Below, in pieces: positions 8,957 to 17,743 of a stretch of 45,694 bases of DNA; position 1 is the stretch's first letter; every line of letters starts with the position of its first letter. Under the pieces are notes generated by a model, which did not search any database, was not told where the DNA came from, and was given only the letters and a program-made list of their open reading frames with translations. Location: NCBI GenBank assembly GCA_036339585.1, contig JAYZAS010000016.1:1-45694 (forward strand). Reading direction: 5' to 3'. A program made the position numbers and the translations under genes. Origin of the DNA: Pseudomonadota bacterium (GTDB lineage Bacteria; Pseudomonadota; Alphaproteobacteria; UBA8366).

Positions 8957-9170
8957 GGAGCTTTCCTCTACCAAATAACCTTCTGTAGTATGCATACAAA
9001 ATTTTATATAGATCCTCCTACTTGGTGTGAAATTTGCAAGCTTTAATACAGTTTCGTCGGGACATTAAAAGGGTAACCTATTCAGGTTGCTCTTCTCCCC
9101 GTTGCGGATCTGGTGCCTATCGGCTGCCAAGGTGGCTATTTATCGATCAATAAGCCGGAGACAACTGCAT

Positions 9171-11174
9171 ATGTCATATCAAAATGTTGCAGAAATAATC
9201 ACTGAAACGGATAGCAATAGGACCGCCGACCTCTGTGGTTCGACCGAAGAAAAAACTGAAAGAGAGATGGTTTCTGAGATAACATCAAGCTCTAGTGAAA
9301 TTGACCGAATAGCCAAGGCGCGGGAGTATTTAGAAAAGGGTATTTTAGACAAAGCATTTCATTTGATGACTGAGATTATTAAAGCGTCATTGGAACCTGA
9401 TACGTTAATAAAAGCAGCGATCATTTCTCTTGAGTTAGGGCAGATCAAGCTTTCTCTCAAAGCACTCGATAAAGCCCGTGAACAAGGGCGAGGTATTTCG
9501 ACTGAATACGAAGAAATCGCAAAGCCTCTTTACCAATGGTTTGGCAGCGAAAAAAAATGCGTGGACTACTGCGTAAATCAACACAACATACTTTTGAAGA
9601 AGCTTCCAAGCCTTGCCGAAACTTATTGTGTGATTGGTATTTTCGCAGCTGAGTGTGATTACGTGCGCTTAGCCCTTAAGAATCTTGAAACCGCACAATT
9701 CATAGACTCAGATGTTTTCAATAATTTTGACCTGCCTAAGGACACCATTGCGGCCCATTTGATTGACTGTATCTTAAGCATCCGCAAAAACCCCTATTTG
9801 ACGGATTTGGCAAGGGAAACCCCAGCTTTTCAGCAGCCACAGCTACCTATCTTTGAGGTGATTAACCCTCCTGAGTTAAATTATCGAGATCAGGATGCAC
9901 ATCTGGCAATCGCACATTTATATGGTCAGGCTGCTGATGACATTGTTCAATGGGCAATGACTGCTCAAAATCTTTATGCATCAGCCGCCATAAGGGAGGC
10001 CATCACGGCGTTTGAGCGGGTGGTCGAATTACAACCTAATAATGATTTGGCGACCCGTGCTCTATGGCACTTGCCAAAATTAGATAATTCGGAACTCGAC
10101 CGATTATTGTCTGTTCGGTTCGACGCTCATAAAATGGAGCGGTTGCGGGAAAAGTACTATGCTGCGCGGCAAGCAGACTTTTACTACAACATTGATATTG
10201 TTGGTACTTGTAATCTACGGTGCCCCTCATGCCCTGTTGGAAACTTTGATGATAGTGGGATTCCAAAGGGATTTATGGACCTGAATAAATATGAGAAGAT
10301 CTTAGCGAAGATAAAAAAATCTCATGATCCATGTGTTAGTATAGCGATAGATATACATAACTGGGGGGAATCGCTGCTCCATCCAAAGTTGCCCGAATTC
10401 ATAAAAAAAACCCGTGAATATGGCTTCCTTGTCGGTTTGTCTAGCAATTTGAACCATAATTTGAGCCGAAAAAAGCTAGAGGAAATTATCCGGGCGGAGC
10501 CAGATGCCCTGAGAATATCGCTGTCGGGATTTAGCAATGAAACTCATATGCAAACTCATACCCGTGGTGACATCAATATTGTAAAATCGAATATGCATCT
10601 GTTGCGTCATGTCTTAGACCGGACCAAATCGAAAACGGCAATTGAAATTGGGTATATGGTATACAAGCATAATTTTTCAGATGATTTCGTGCGAATGCGT
10701 CTATTGGCAGAAGAACTTGATTTTCATTTCGATTGGATCTTCGCTGTTTACATGCCAGTCGAAAAAACCATCACAGCCATTCGCGGAGAATATGACCAAG
10801 CTGATAAAGAAATTTTCGAAAATTTACCTGTAGATCCCCGTGAATGGAAAGAGCTGGTTGATGCGTCAGGTGCCTTCCGCAAGAATGTTCCGGGTGAATG
10901 CCACTTAAAAAAGCATAGAATGGCAATTAACTTTGACGGTACAGTTCCTATTTGCTGCGCGTCGTATTCTTACGACAATATTACAGTTAAAGATTTTCTT
11001 GAAGTATCGCACGATGACATACAGAAATGCCGCTCCGATCACAGTCTTTGTGGAGATTGTATGGAGTCAAACGCCTATTTCTTTTATTCAGGTGTTCACC
11101 CAGAAATGGGTGAAAGGAAAGCATATGAGACACTATCTGAAAAAGGTGCGTTTGTTGGGAAAGATGGCCGTTGA
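9171..11174 (+). CDS. TPR-like N-terminus fused to radical SAM/SPASM enzyme
   Basis: A 667-aa fusion. Residues about 35-330 are helical and TPR-like (AREYLEKGILDKAFHLMTEI; AITAFERVVELQPNNDLATRAL). The C-terminal half is a radical SAM domain with C347-x3-C351-x2-C354 (TCNLRCPSCPVGN), then HNWGESLLHPKLPEF, LSSNLNHNL and ISLSGFSNETHMQTH. A SPASM-like tail has CHLKKHRMAINFDGTVPICC and CGDCM and ends in GAFVGKDGR. The same radical SAM module recurs at 13165-14343. ATG 9171 is chosen because GGAG at 9157-9160 precedes it; the open frame upstream begins only with a TTG. It is 42 nt upstream of the OGT-like gene, probably in one operon. TPRs may dock a protein substrate (inference). Confidence 0.85.
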   Translation: MSYQNVAEIITETDSNRTADLCGSTEEKTEREMVSEITSSSSEIDRIAKAREYLEKGILDKAFHLMTEIIKASLEPDTLIKAAIISLELGQIKLSLKALDKAREQGRGISTEYEEIAKPLYQWFGSEKKCVDYCVNQHNILLKKLPSLAETYCVIGIFAAECDYVRLALKNLETAQFIDSDVFNNFDLPKDTIAAHLIDCILSIRKNPYLTDLARETPAFQQPQLPIFEVINPPELNYRDQDAHLAIAHLYGQAADDIVQWAMTAQNLYASAAIREAITAFERVVELQPNNDLATRALWHLPKLDNSELDRLLSVRFDAHKMERLREKYYAARQADFYYNIDIVGTCNLRCPSCPVGNFDDSGIPKGFMDLNKYEKILAKIKKSHDPCVSIAIDIHNWGESLLHPKLPEFIKKTREYGFLVGLSSNLNHNLSRKKLEEIIRAEPDALRISLSGFSNETHMQTHTRGDINIVKSNMHLLRHVLDRTKSKTAIEIGYMVYKHNFSDDFVRMRLLAEELDFHFDWIFAVYMPVEKTITAIRGEYDQADKEIFENLPVDPREWKELVDASGAFRKNVPGECHLKKHRMAINFDGTVPICCASYSYDNITVKDFLEVSHDDIQKCRSDHSLCGDCMESNAYFFYSGVHPEMGERKAYETLSEKGAFVGKDGR

Positions 11175-11216
11175 TCTCATAAAAAAAATGCTCACAATGC
11201 CGCGCGAGCAATTTAT

Positions 11217-13028
11217 ATGAATGATCAGCTTTCAAAAATAGAATCGGCTATAAAATATCAGAAAGCAGGAAAACTTGATGTCGCAGAGGTTTTGTTGCTG
11301 GACGTTCTATCATCTGAACCAAGTCAGGCCCAAGCGCTATTGTTGATTGGATTAATTTATCTGCAAAAGCAGCACCCAACAAAAGCAGAAGGCTATTTCG
11401 AAAAGATTTGTACTCAACAACCTCAGAACACAGATTCGCTTGCATTAAGATTTTGGTTTGATTCACTCTTAATGCAAGGAAAGTTTTCAGCCGCTTGCTT
11501 TGTACTAAAAAGGCATGCGACTCAGGGCAATGACTTATCATATTTTCACGACAAGTTAGTTGGTGTTCTCGCTACGCTTTTACATCAGGGGAATATTGAA
11601 GTAGCCCTTAATGGAGCAAAGCATTTTCTTGCTATGCAAGATTCGGAATTGGATGCACTTCGATTTCGTATTGCATATGCTGTTCTTACTCGTGGTTTCC
11701 ATAGTGAGGGTATGGATTTACTCGAGCCTCTCATTAAGAGGCCTGAGGCGTCTCCTGAAGCATTATATTTTCACTTTGCCGAGACCTCATTGCGGTCTCC
11801 AGAGCAATCAAATCATTTTTCCGGATTAGAAAATCTCCAAAAGTATAATTACGGCGTTGTGCCGGACTTTGACTATGCGACTGTTAAAAAAGCGAAGGAC
11901 AGACGACTGCGCATTGGTTTTTTGCCGCTTGAATTAGTTGACGCAAATACATTGCTCTACATCTGGGGGGCATGGTTTTACGGCTATGATAAAAATAATT
12001 TCGAATTATTTGGGTATATTGACGGCGACGTTTGCTTTGGCACTGTTTCTGATTTTACGGATGTTTTTGATCACCAATATCAAATTTCTAACCTTACTGA
12101 TGAGGAAGTTCTATCTAAGGTGAGAGAGGATAAAATTGATATTCTTATTCATCTAGGGGCAATCGGCGATCGTCCTCGCGTGCGGGTGTATGCAGGCCGA
12201 GCTGCTCCAATCCAAGTCGAGGCCGCGAGTTTACCTTTAGGGACCAGTGAATTTGATTATTTCTGGTTTGATCGCAGTGTTGTTCCAAAGGAAACCTTCC
12301 ATGCGTACGATGGCGCTATGGTGTTGGCTGATGGGCCATATTTTTGTTGGACGTCCCCAAGTAATGGTAAGAATGTGTCAGACTTGCCATTCGATAGCCA
12401 GGGCTTCATAACTTTTGGTAGCCTCAATAGATTCGTAAAAGTTACGCCGCTTTGTTTAGAGGCCTGGTCCGATGTGTTGGCATCCGTGCCCAATTCTCGA
12501 TTGATCCTAAAAGGAGGCCAATTTGATGAAACCCTAATTCAACAGAGGGTTTTGTCTTTTTTCTCTAAAAAGAATATTGCAGCTGACCGTCTATCTTTCT
12601 TCGGTCAAACCGACCAGACTTCACACTTAGATATTTATCATAAAATTGATATAGCACTCGACACGATACCTGAGCAGGGGGGGTGTACCACTCTGGAAGC
12701 TCTCTGCCATGGAGTTCCAGTTATAAATTGGTGTTACGATAATAGGATAGTATCTCGAACAGGCAGAACGATTTATGAAGCAATTAATCTTGAAGAGTTT
12801 TCAACAAATTCAGTTGAAGAATATATAAATCTGGCAACGAGCCTTGCTAAGAAACCGCATACGCTTCGTAAGTTAAGGAAAAAATTACCGTCAAAAACAG
12901 AGTGTTCTCGTCTTTGTGATGCGGACCATTTTTCGCGCACGGTGCAGATAGGACTAAAAAAAATGTGGGAGTTATTCTGTGAAGGTTCTAGTGTCTCGGT
13001 TTTAGATTTGGCTGATAAGAGCCTTTGA
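11217..13028 (+). CDS. TPR protein with O-GlcNAc transferase-like (GT41) domain
   Basis: A 603-aa protein. Residues about 1-200 form degenerate TPRs (AIKYQKAGKLDVAEVLLLDVL; AQALLLIGLIYLQKQHPTKAEGYF). Residues about 225-600 match the GT41/SPINDLY catalytic region: LRIGFLPLEL, DILIHLGAIGDRPRVRVYAGRAAPIQVE, then ITFGSLNRFVKVTPLCLEAWSDVLASVPNSRLILK and ALDTIPEQGGCTTLEALCHGVPVI (around residue 488), the UDP-sugar-binding loop. Eukaryotic OGT adds GlcNAc to Ser/Thr; bacterial relatives modify proteins or surface structures, and the donor is often unknown. It is downstream of, and probably co-transcribed with, the TPR-radical SAM gene. An AT-rich terminator follows at 13030-13063. Confidence 0.88.
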   Translation: MNDQLSKIESAIKYQKAGKLDVAEVLLLDVLSSEPSQAQALLLIGLIYLQKQHPTKAEGYFEKICTQQPQNTDSLALRFWFDSLLMQGKFSAACFVLKRHATQGNDLSYFHDKLVGVLATLLHQGNIEVALNGAKHFLAMQDSELDALRFRIAYAVLTRGFHSEGMDLLEPLIKRPEASPEALYFHFAETSLRSPEQSNHFSGLENLQKYNYGVVPDFDYATVKKAKDRRLRIGFLPLELVDANTLLYIWGAWFYGYDKNNFELFGYIDGDVCFGTVSDFTDVFDHQYQISNLTDEEVLSKVREDKIDILIHLGAIGDRPRVRVYAGRAAPIQVEAASLPLGTSEFDYFWFDRSVVPKETFHAYDGAMVLADGPYFCWTSPSNGKNVSDLPFDSQGFITFGSLNRFVKVTPLCLEAWSDVLASVPNSRLILKGGQFDETLIQQRVLSFFSKKNIAADRLSFFGQTDQTSHLDIYHKIDIALDTIPEQGGCTTLEALCHGVPVINWCYDNRIVSRTGRTIYEAINLEEFSTNSVEEYINLATSLAKKPHTLRKLRKKLPSKTECSRLCDADHFSRTVQIGLKKMWELFCEGSSVSVLDLADKSL

Positions 13029-13029
13029 A

Positions 13030-13063
13030 TCCTAAATATCAATTCATTTAGGAAATTTTTTAT
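13030..13063 (+). terminator. Intrinsic terminator after the OGT-like gene
   Basis: Perfect 8-bp inverted repeat TCCTAAAT (13030-13037) / ATTTAGGA (13046-13053) with an 8-nt loop, followed by AATTTTTTAT. It lies 1 nt after the stop codon. The stem is AT-rich and therefore weak, but its position and T-tract are right. Confidence 0.6.
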
Positions 13064-13164
13064 ACCTTTCGCAAATACCCTTAAATTGCAGTTAATAAAT
13101 GAATGCCATCTCTTGTCCTATAACCGTGTTACGGACTGCAAATATTCAACGTGCTGCGGTTGTC

Positions 13165-14343
13165 TTAACGTCCATTTTTTCCCGTAAACGTTCCTAATTT
13201 GCTTAATTCTTTATACGCATAATCATCTACTTCGGGCGGTCTCACACATGTAAACATATGGTCAACCATGTTTTCCATACACTTTGCGCACAGATCGTTT
13301 TCATATTTCTTTTTCTGTAAATCATTATGCGAGATTTTTAAAAAGTCTTGCGCAATATAATTTTCAGGTAAATATGTACCGCAACACAAAGGTACTGATT
13401 TATCGAAGTTTATCACTGTGCGATTGGGCCTCATATCACATTCTTTGAAGTAATCGCGATATTGCAGTGTTAGCTCCTTCCACTTGGCAGGATTGATGAC
13501 TAGTAAATCATTAATTTTTTCTACATTCTTTGGTATTTTCCCTTCGGCTATTTTGATTGCAGTCTCGACCGGCATCATTACTGAAAATGTCCAATTGAAA
13601 GAAAAATGTAATTGATCGCATAGATGTTTGATCGCTATGAAATCCTCATCAAAATTATGACGGTAAACTAAATAACCAATTTCTACCTTTGTGACGTCAA
13701 GTCCGTAGCTATCCATAGTAGCGCGAAGTAAATGTAGATTAGCTTTAACATTATTAACATCGCCACCTCTGTGGGTCTGTTGATAGGTTTCGTTCTTAAA
13801 ACCTGATATCGACACTCTTAAATAGTCGGGCTTTGCCTTGACTAATCCACGCATATCCCGAACGTGATTCAAATTGTTCGAGAGGCCGCAGATGAATCCT
13901 CGGTTTTTGACTGCTGCTATAAATTTTGGCAAGTCAGGGTGTAATGCCGACTCTCCCCAATTGTAGAGCTCAATTGATGTACGCGCGCCTGGGCTTTCAA
14001 TTTTAATTTTGTCTAATACCTCTTCAAAAGTCTCGATGCTCATCATTCCCTTGGGGGTTGGAGCATCAGCAGAGTTCCCGACCGGGCATGAAGGGCATTG
14101 GACTGAGCACGTACCTACGATATCGATGTTATAATAATAGTCAGCTGCTCGCGCTACCGCATAATCATCGGCTAACTTATGTTGTAACTCGGTATTAAAT
14201 TTTTCTGCTTGGATTTGGTTTTCAGATATATATTGGCGAAGGATTTGATTTTCACGAGAGAGATTTTTTTGCGTTTCAGTAAGGGCAGAAATCTTTTTTT
14301 GAATTTCTGCAAACAAATTCTGTTCTTGCTGTCTCATCTGCAT
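13165..14343 (-). CDS. Coiled-coil radical SAM/SPASM enzyme, paralogue of the 9171-11174 protein
   Basis: A 392-aa radical SAM protein. Residues about 5-58 are Gln/Glu/Lys-rich and predicted to form a coiled coil. The radical SAM site is C79-x3-C83-x2-C86 (TCSVQCPSCPVGN). It shares long blocks with the C-terminal half of the 9171 protein: YYNIDIVGT, YNWGESALHPDLP, SNNLNHV, VSISGFKNETYQQTH, EIGYLVYRHNF, a CCGTY..CAKCM SPASM-like tail and a final FTGKNGR. ATG 14343 is chosen because GGTG lies about 7 nt upstream; a TTG at 14355 is the only longer option. It sits inverted, on the far side of the OGT-like gene, and is divergent from the 1054-aa protein. The substrate is unknown. Confidence 0.86.
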   Translation of the reverse strand: MQMRQQEQNLFAEIQKKISALTETQKNLSRENQILRQYISENQIQAEKFNTELQHKLADDYAVARAADYYYNIDIVGTCSVQCPSCPVGNSADAPTPKGMMSIETFEEVLDKIKIESPGARTSIELYNWGESALHPDLPKFIAAVKNRGFICGLSNNLNHVRDMRGLVKAKPDYLRVSISGFKNETYQQTHRGGDVNNVKANLHLLRATMDSYGLDVTKVEIGYLVYRHNFDEDFIAIKHLCDQLHFSFNWTFSVMMPVETAIKIAEGKIPKNVEKINDLLVINPAKWKELTLQYRDYFKECDMRPNRTVINFDKSVPLCCGTYLPENYIAQDFLKISHNDLQKKKYENDLCAKCMENMVDHMFTCVRPPEVDDYAYKELSKLGTFTGKNGR

Positions 14344-14494
14344 CTGAATCACCAAATAGCTATTTTACAGGTTGCAACCATGCAAAAAGCATTCCATCAT
14401 GTAATCAAGAGCGAATGATTTTTCAATCACGGTTCTTACTATCATTTTTAAGATCGATATACTTTAGTCATGCCTCAGGTTAAGGCTTGGTCAC

Positions 14495-17400
14495 ATGAAA
14501 AATATTCAAAATAGCAACAGTGTTCTTTACGCCTTTTACGATTTGCAAATATGCACTGTGACCTTTGACTTCTTAAGCTTTCTTCTTCGCGCAGAAATGC
14601 ATCGCATTCAAAGTAACTTTAAATCATTACATATAGTATTTGTCCCGGGGGACGATGACGGTTTTCGTATGATGCATTTGACAGGTGATGTTAGTCGTTG
14701 GCGATTACAAAATATGCATATAGCTGCTTGCTCCTTCCTTTCTTCGATTGAAGGAATCACAGTTTGCCCCACACGGGCACAGGCAACTTCTATAGAGGAT
14801 AATTTAGCATCGAATATCTTTCCGGTTGATTACACCACGCACATTTTTGACTCGCAAAAAGCTATTCAGGCGTCAATTGATGCATTTATGTTTGCTGGGG
14901 TTGTTATCAGGCACTTAAAAGGCGATGAAGTCCCAGTTTTAACTCCGACGCTCCGAGCACAACAATATGTTAGGGAGTGGTATGAGAAACATGCAAACGG
15001 GCGCAAGGTAATTGCTATCACTTTACGGGAGTCGCCTAATGATCCTGCTCGCAATAGTAACCTTGATGCTTGGGCACGCTTTGCAGCGACCATTGATGAA
15101 AATGAATTTCTTCCCGTTATAATTCGTGACACAGATGCAGTATTTTTACCTGTTCCTGAAGAATTGAAGGGCTTGTGCCATTTTAATGAGGCAGCGATTG
15201 ACCTAGACCTGCGCCTAGCATTTTACGAGTCCGCATTTCTCAACATGTTGGTTAACAATGGTCCGTTACAGATTTGCTACCTTAATCCAAAAATTCGATA
15301 TCTAGCCTACAAGATGTTTAATGCAACAAACGAAGCAGATGAGAGAGCAACATGTGGTGTTTATGGTATCCCTATTGGTGGCCAGTTACCCATGGCAACA
15401 CCATTTCAGCGAATAATATGGAATGATGATTGTTACGAGACATTGGTGGATTCTTTCGCAAATGCTTCTTGCGCCGTAAACTATGCAATAGAGCGCGGTG
15501 ATTTGGACAAAATCGAAAATCGACCAATATTTGGACGCGACGAAAGTTATCGTTTTGCTGTAACCTTGCATCAGGTAGGTAGATGTACGCACGCTTTGGA
15601 TATCTACGATCACCTTTTGTCTCTTGATCAAGATGATTTTGATGCCGCTGTGATGCGAGGCCTAGCACTTCTTCATCTTGCACGCCCCACGGAAGCGAAA
15701 AAAGCTTTAAAATTTTGTTTAGATCGTCAACCCCATTCGCCGCAGTGCATTTTCAACTTGGCACTTGCAGAAAAATCTTTGGGGAATGCCACCGTGGCGT
15801 TAGATTTGTTAGAAAATTTAAGAAAATCTGATTGTAAATTAAATGGCATATCAGGCCTTCTTGCTAAACTGTACCTCTCACAGGGACACATTAGTAAAGC
15901 TGCGGATGAATTTGCGATTGAGGTTGAAAGGGATCGTTCGAACTGGCGAGCAAAGCTGGATTTAGCATCTTGTCATGAGAGGTTAGGAAAGAATAAGACG
16001 GCTGCAAGGATGTACAATTCTTTTGTAGTATCACACAAAAAGCAGAAACAGAAGTTAGATGAGGCAAAGGAAACCTTATTTCCAAGACGAAGGACCATAT
16101 TAAAGGGACGGCATAAGCACCTCGTACTGCCCTTAGTTGGTTCTACGCAAACAATGGAGATCTGGGAAAACGAATTTGGAAAGCCTAAGGAATTAAATCA
16201 ACCGGTTGTCTTTGTTGAGTATGATTTAGAAAAAAATGATGATTTGGAATGTGAAGATCCGCTTGAAAACTTTGTGAAGTTTGCGAGTGGTGTACCTGAA
16301 CAGCCCAATCATATTTGTATTGTTCCAAAAAACATAAAGAGTATGTCGGTAGGTGGGCATATTCCATTGCAATTGGTAATGAAGTGGATTCCTTTGGTGC
16401 GCAAGAACAGGGGGTTTTCTTTCTTTATATGCCGCAATAGAGCCTTGGAATTTTTAGCTATCCAAAATAATACAAATAGTCAGTCGCTGGTGAATGACGA
16501 GAGCTATCAACAACCGGCAATGTTGCCGCCCTTTGAGAGGAAACAGAAATTTCCTATGAAGGCAACTATACAAGCTGCAGCCTACATTAATGTGTGGAGA
16601 TCTTCGCAAGGTGAAAATTTAGCTTTAACGGTTATACTTTTGGGCTCTGAATCTTCTCAGAGATTAATCAAAGATGATGCATACGGAGACAAATTTCTAA
16701 GGTTGATAAGAGATAATAGGCAGGCTGGGTCAAAAACTGCTTTAGTGATACCGTTTGATAGTTGTGCCATTTTTTCCACAACGGAGGCTTATAAATTTGG
16801 CATCCATTTACCGGCGTCTTTGCATTTTGATTTGCAGTTAGCCTTGGTAGAGGCTGCAAACACAGTGTACTGCCTGGACTGTGTGCCCATTCAATATCAC
16901 GAATGTATTCGCGAGGTTCACGATGTTGAATCCTTGCTAGGGAAAACCGGACACGAGAATAATATTTCTGTAAATCACTTGCCGGGCGCAAATAAAACTG
17001 AATTGAAGATAGACGCAGCATTTAAATTAGGCGTTCGTTTATTCTGTGGTGGAATTACAACATTCAACAAGGGGGTGCAGGTATTTCAGCAGATCCTCCG
17101 AGTGACTCCCGACCATGCAAATACAATAGGAATGCTGGGTGTCGCGGCTAACATATTTCGAAAACATTCTGATGCAATTGATCTTTTTGAGAATGCGATA
17201 GCCCTTAAAAGAGATGAGCCTGCTTTCCTTTTTAATTTGGGAATTGCGCTTTATGAAGAGGGGAATCTCCAAGAAGCTATAAAAGCATTTGAAACCTCAG
17301 CCACCCAAGATCCGATACTTTATGAGCCTTGGGACTATATGGGAGACGCATATAGAAAAATGGGAAAGCTTGAAAAAGCAATATGTTCCTATGGAAAAGG

Positions 17401-17659
17401 AATATCTTTAGGAGGCAAGAGTTTTGATACTTTTGTTCGACTAGCTAACTGTCACGAAATTTTGGGTAATGTCTCATTGGCGTTAGAAAATTATAGGGCT
17501 GCGGGAGAGGTGGTAAGAAAATTTGATGATAAGGAGCAAGCCTGCACAACGATGATCTGGCCATGGAGACCAAAACTTATCCGACCTGAAGATGGTGAAT
17601 TCATAGGTGGCTATCTTGATCCCCAAATACCTAGTGTGCCCGAATCTCCTTTGTCGTAA
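14495..17659 (+). CDS. Large uncharacterised protein: two glycosyltransferase-like domains alternating with TPRs
   Basis: A 1054-aa protein. Residues 1-340 match the N-terminal domain of the 3245-4807 protein: YAFYDLQICTVTFDFLSFL, LHIVFVPG..GFR, VIAITLRESPNDPARNSN (about 171-188), PVIIRDTDAVF and LDLRLAFYE..MLVNNGP (about 235-256). TPRs follow (about 348-520). Residues about 535-830 look like a decayed second copy: LTVILLGS at about 705 and FDLQLALVEAANTVYCLDCVP at about 777 align with the ITLRES and LDLRLAFYE blocks but lack the RES..NSN residues. A second TPR set runs from about 842 to 1030. No signal peptide or membrane segment is evident. It is upstream of the TPR-GT9-like gene (84-nt gap) on the same strand. 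Function is unknown; glycan transfer is inference. Confidence 0.78.
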   Translation: MKNIQNSNSVLYAFYDLQICTVTFDFLSFLLRAEMHRIQSNFKSLHIVFVPGDDDGFRMMHLTGDVSRWRLQNMHIAACSFLSSIEGITVCPTRAQATSIEDNLASNIFPVDYTTHIFDSQKAIQASIDAFMFAGVVIRHLKGDEVPVLTPTLRAQQYVREWYEKHANGRKVIAITLRESPNDPARNSNLDAWARFAATIDENEFLPVIIRDTDAVFLPVPEELKGLCHFNEAAIDLDLRLAFYESAFLNMLVNNGPLQICYLNPKIRYLAYKMFNATNEADERATCGVYGIPIGGQLPMATPFQRIIWNDDCYETLVDSFANASCAVNYAIERGDLDKIENRPIFGRDESYRFAVTLHQVGRCTHALDIYDHLLSLDQDDFDAAVMRGLALLHLARPTEAKKALKFCLDRQPHSPQCIFNLALAEKSLGNATVALDLLENLRKSDCKLNGISGLLAKLYLSQGHISKAADEFAIEVERDRSNWRAKLDLASCHERLGKNKTAARMYNSFVVSHKKQKQKLDEAKETLFPRRRTILKGRHKHLVLPLVGSTQTMEIWENEFGKPKELNQPVVFVEYDLEKNDDLECEDPLENFVKFASGVPEQPNHICIVPKNIKSMSVGGHIPLQLVMKWIPLVRKNRGFSFFICRNRALEFLAIQNNTNSQSLVNDESYQQPAMLPPFERKQKFPMKATIQAAAYINVWRSSQGENLALTVILLGSESSQRLIKDDAYGDKFLRLIRDNRQAGSKTALVIPFDSCAIFSTTEAYKFGIHLPASLHFDLQLALVEAANTVYCLDCVPIQYHECIREVHDVESLLGKTGHENNISVNHLPGANKTELKIDAAFKLGVRLFCGGITTFNKGVQVFQQILRVTPDHANTIGMLGVAANIFRKHSDAIDLFENAIALKRDEPAFLFNLGIALYEEGNLQEAIKAFETSATQDPILYEPWDYMGDAYRKMGKLEKAICSYGKGISLGGKSFDTFVRLANCHEILGNVSLALENYRAAGEVVRKFDDKEQACTTMIWPWRPKLIRPEDGEFIGGYLDPQIPSVPESPLS

Positions 17660-17743
17660 TTTTATCTTTGCAAATTGGGAAAGCCTCTACGTTGATTAAA
17701 GATTACAGTAAAGGTTAATCTTCAATTGGGAATAGGTGCGTTT

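Noticed and set aside
9087-9170. Upstream extension of the TPR-radical SAM gene to a TTG start
   Set aside because: ATG 9171 has a proper GGAG site and the extension has no family resemblance.
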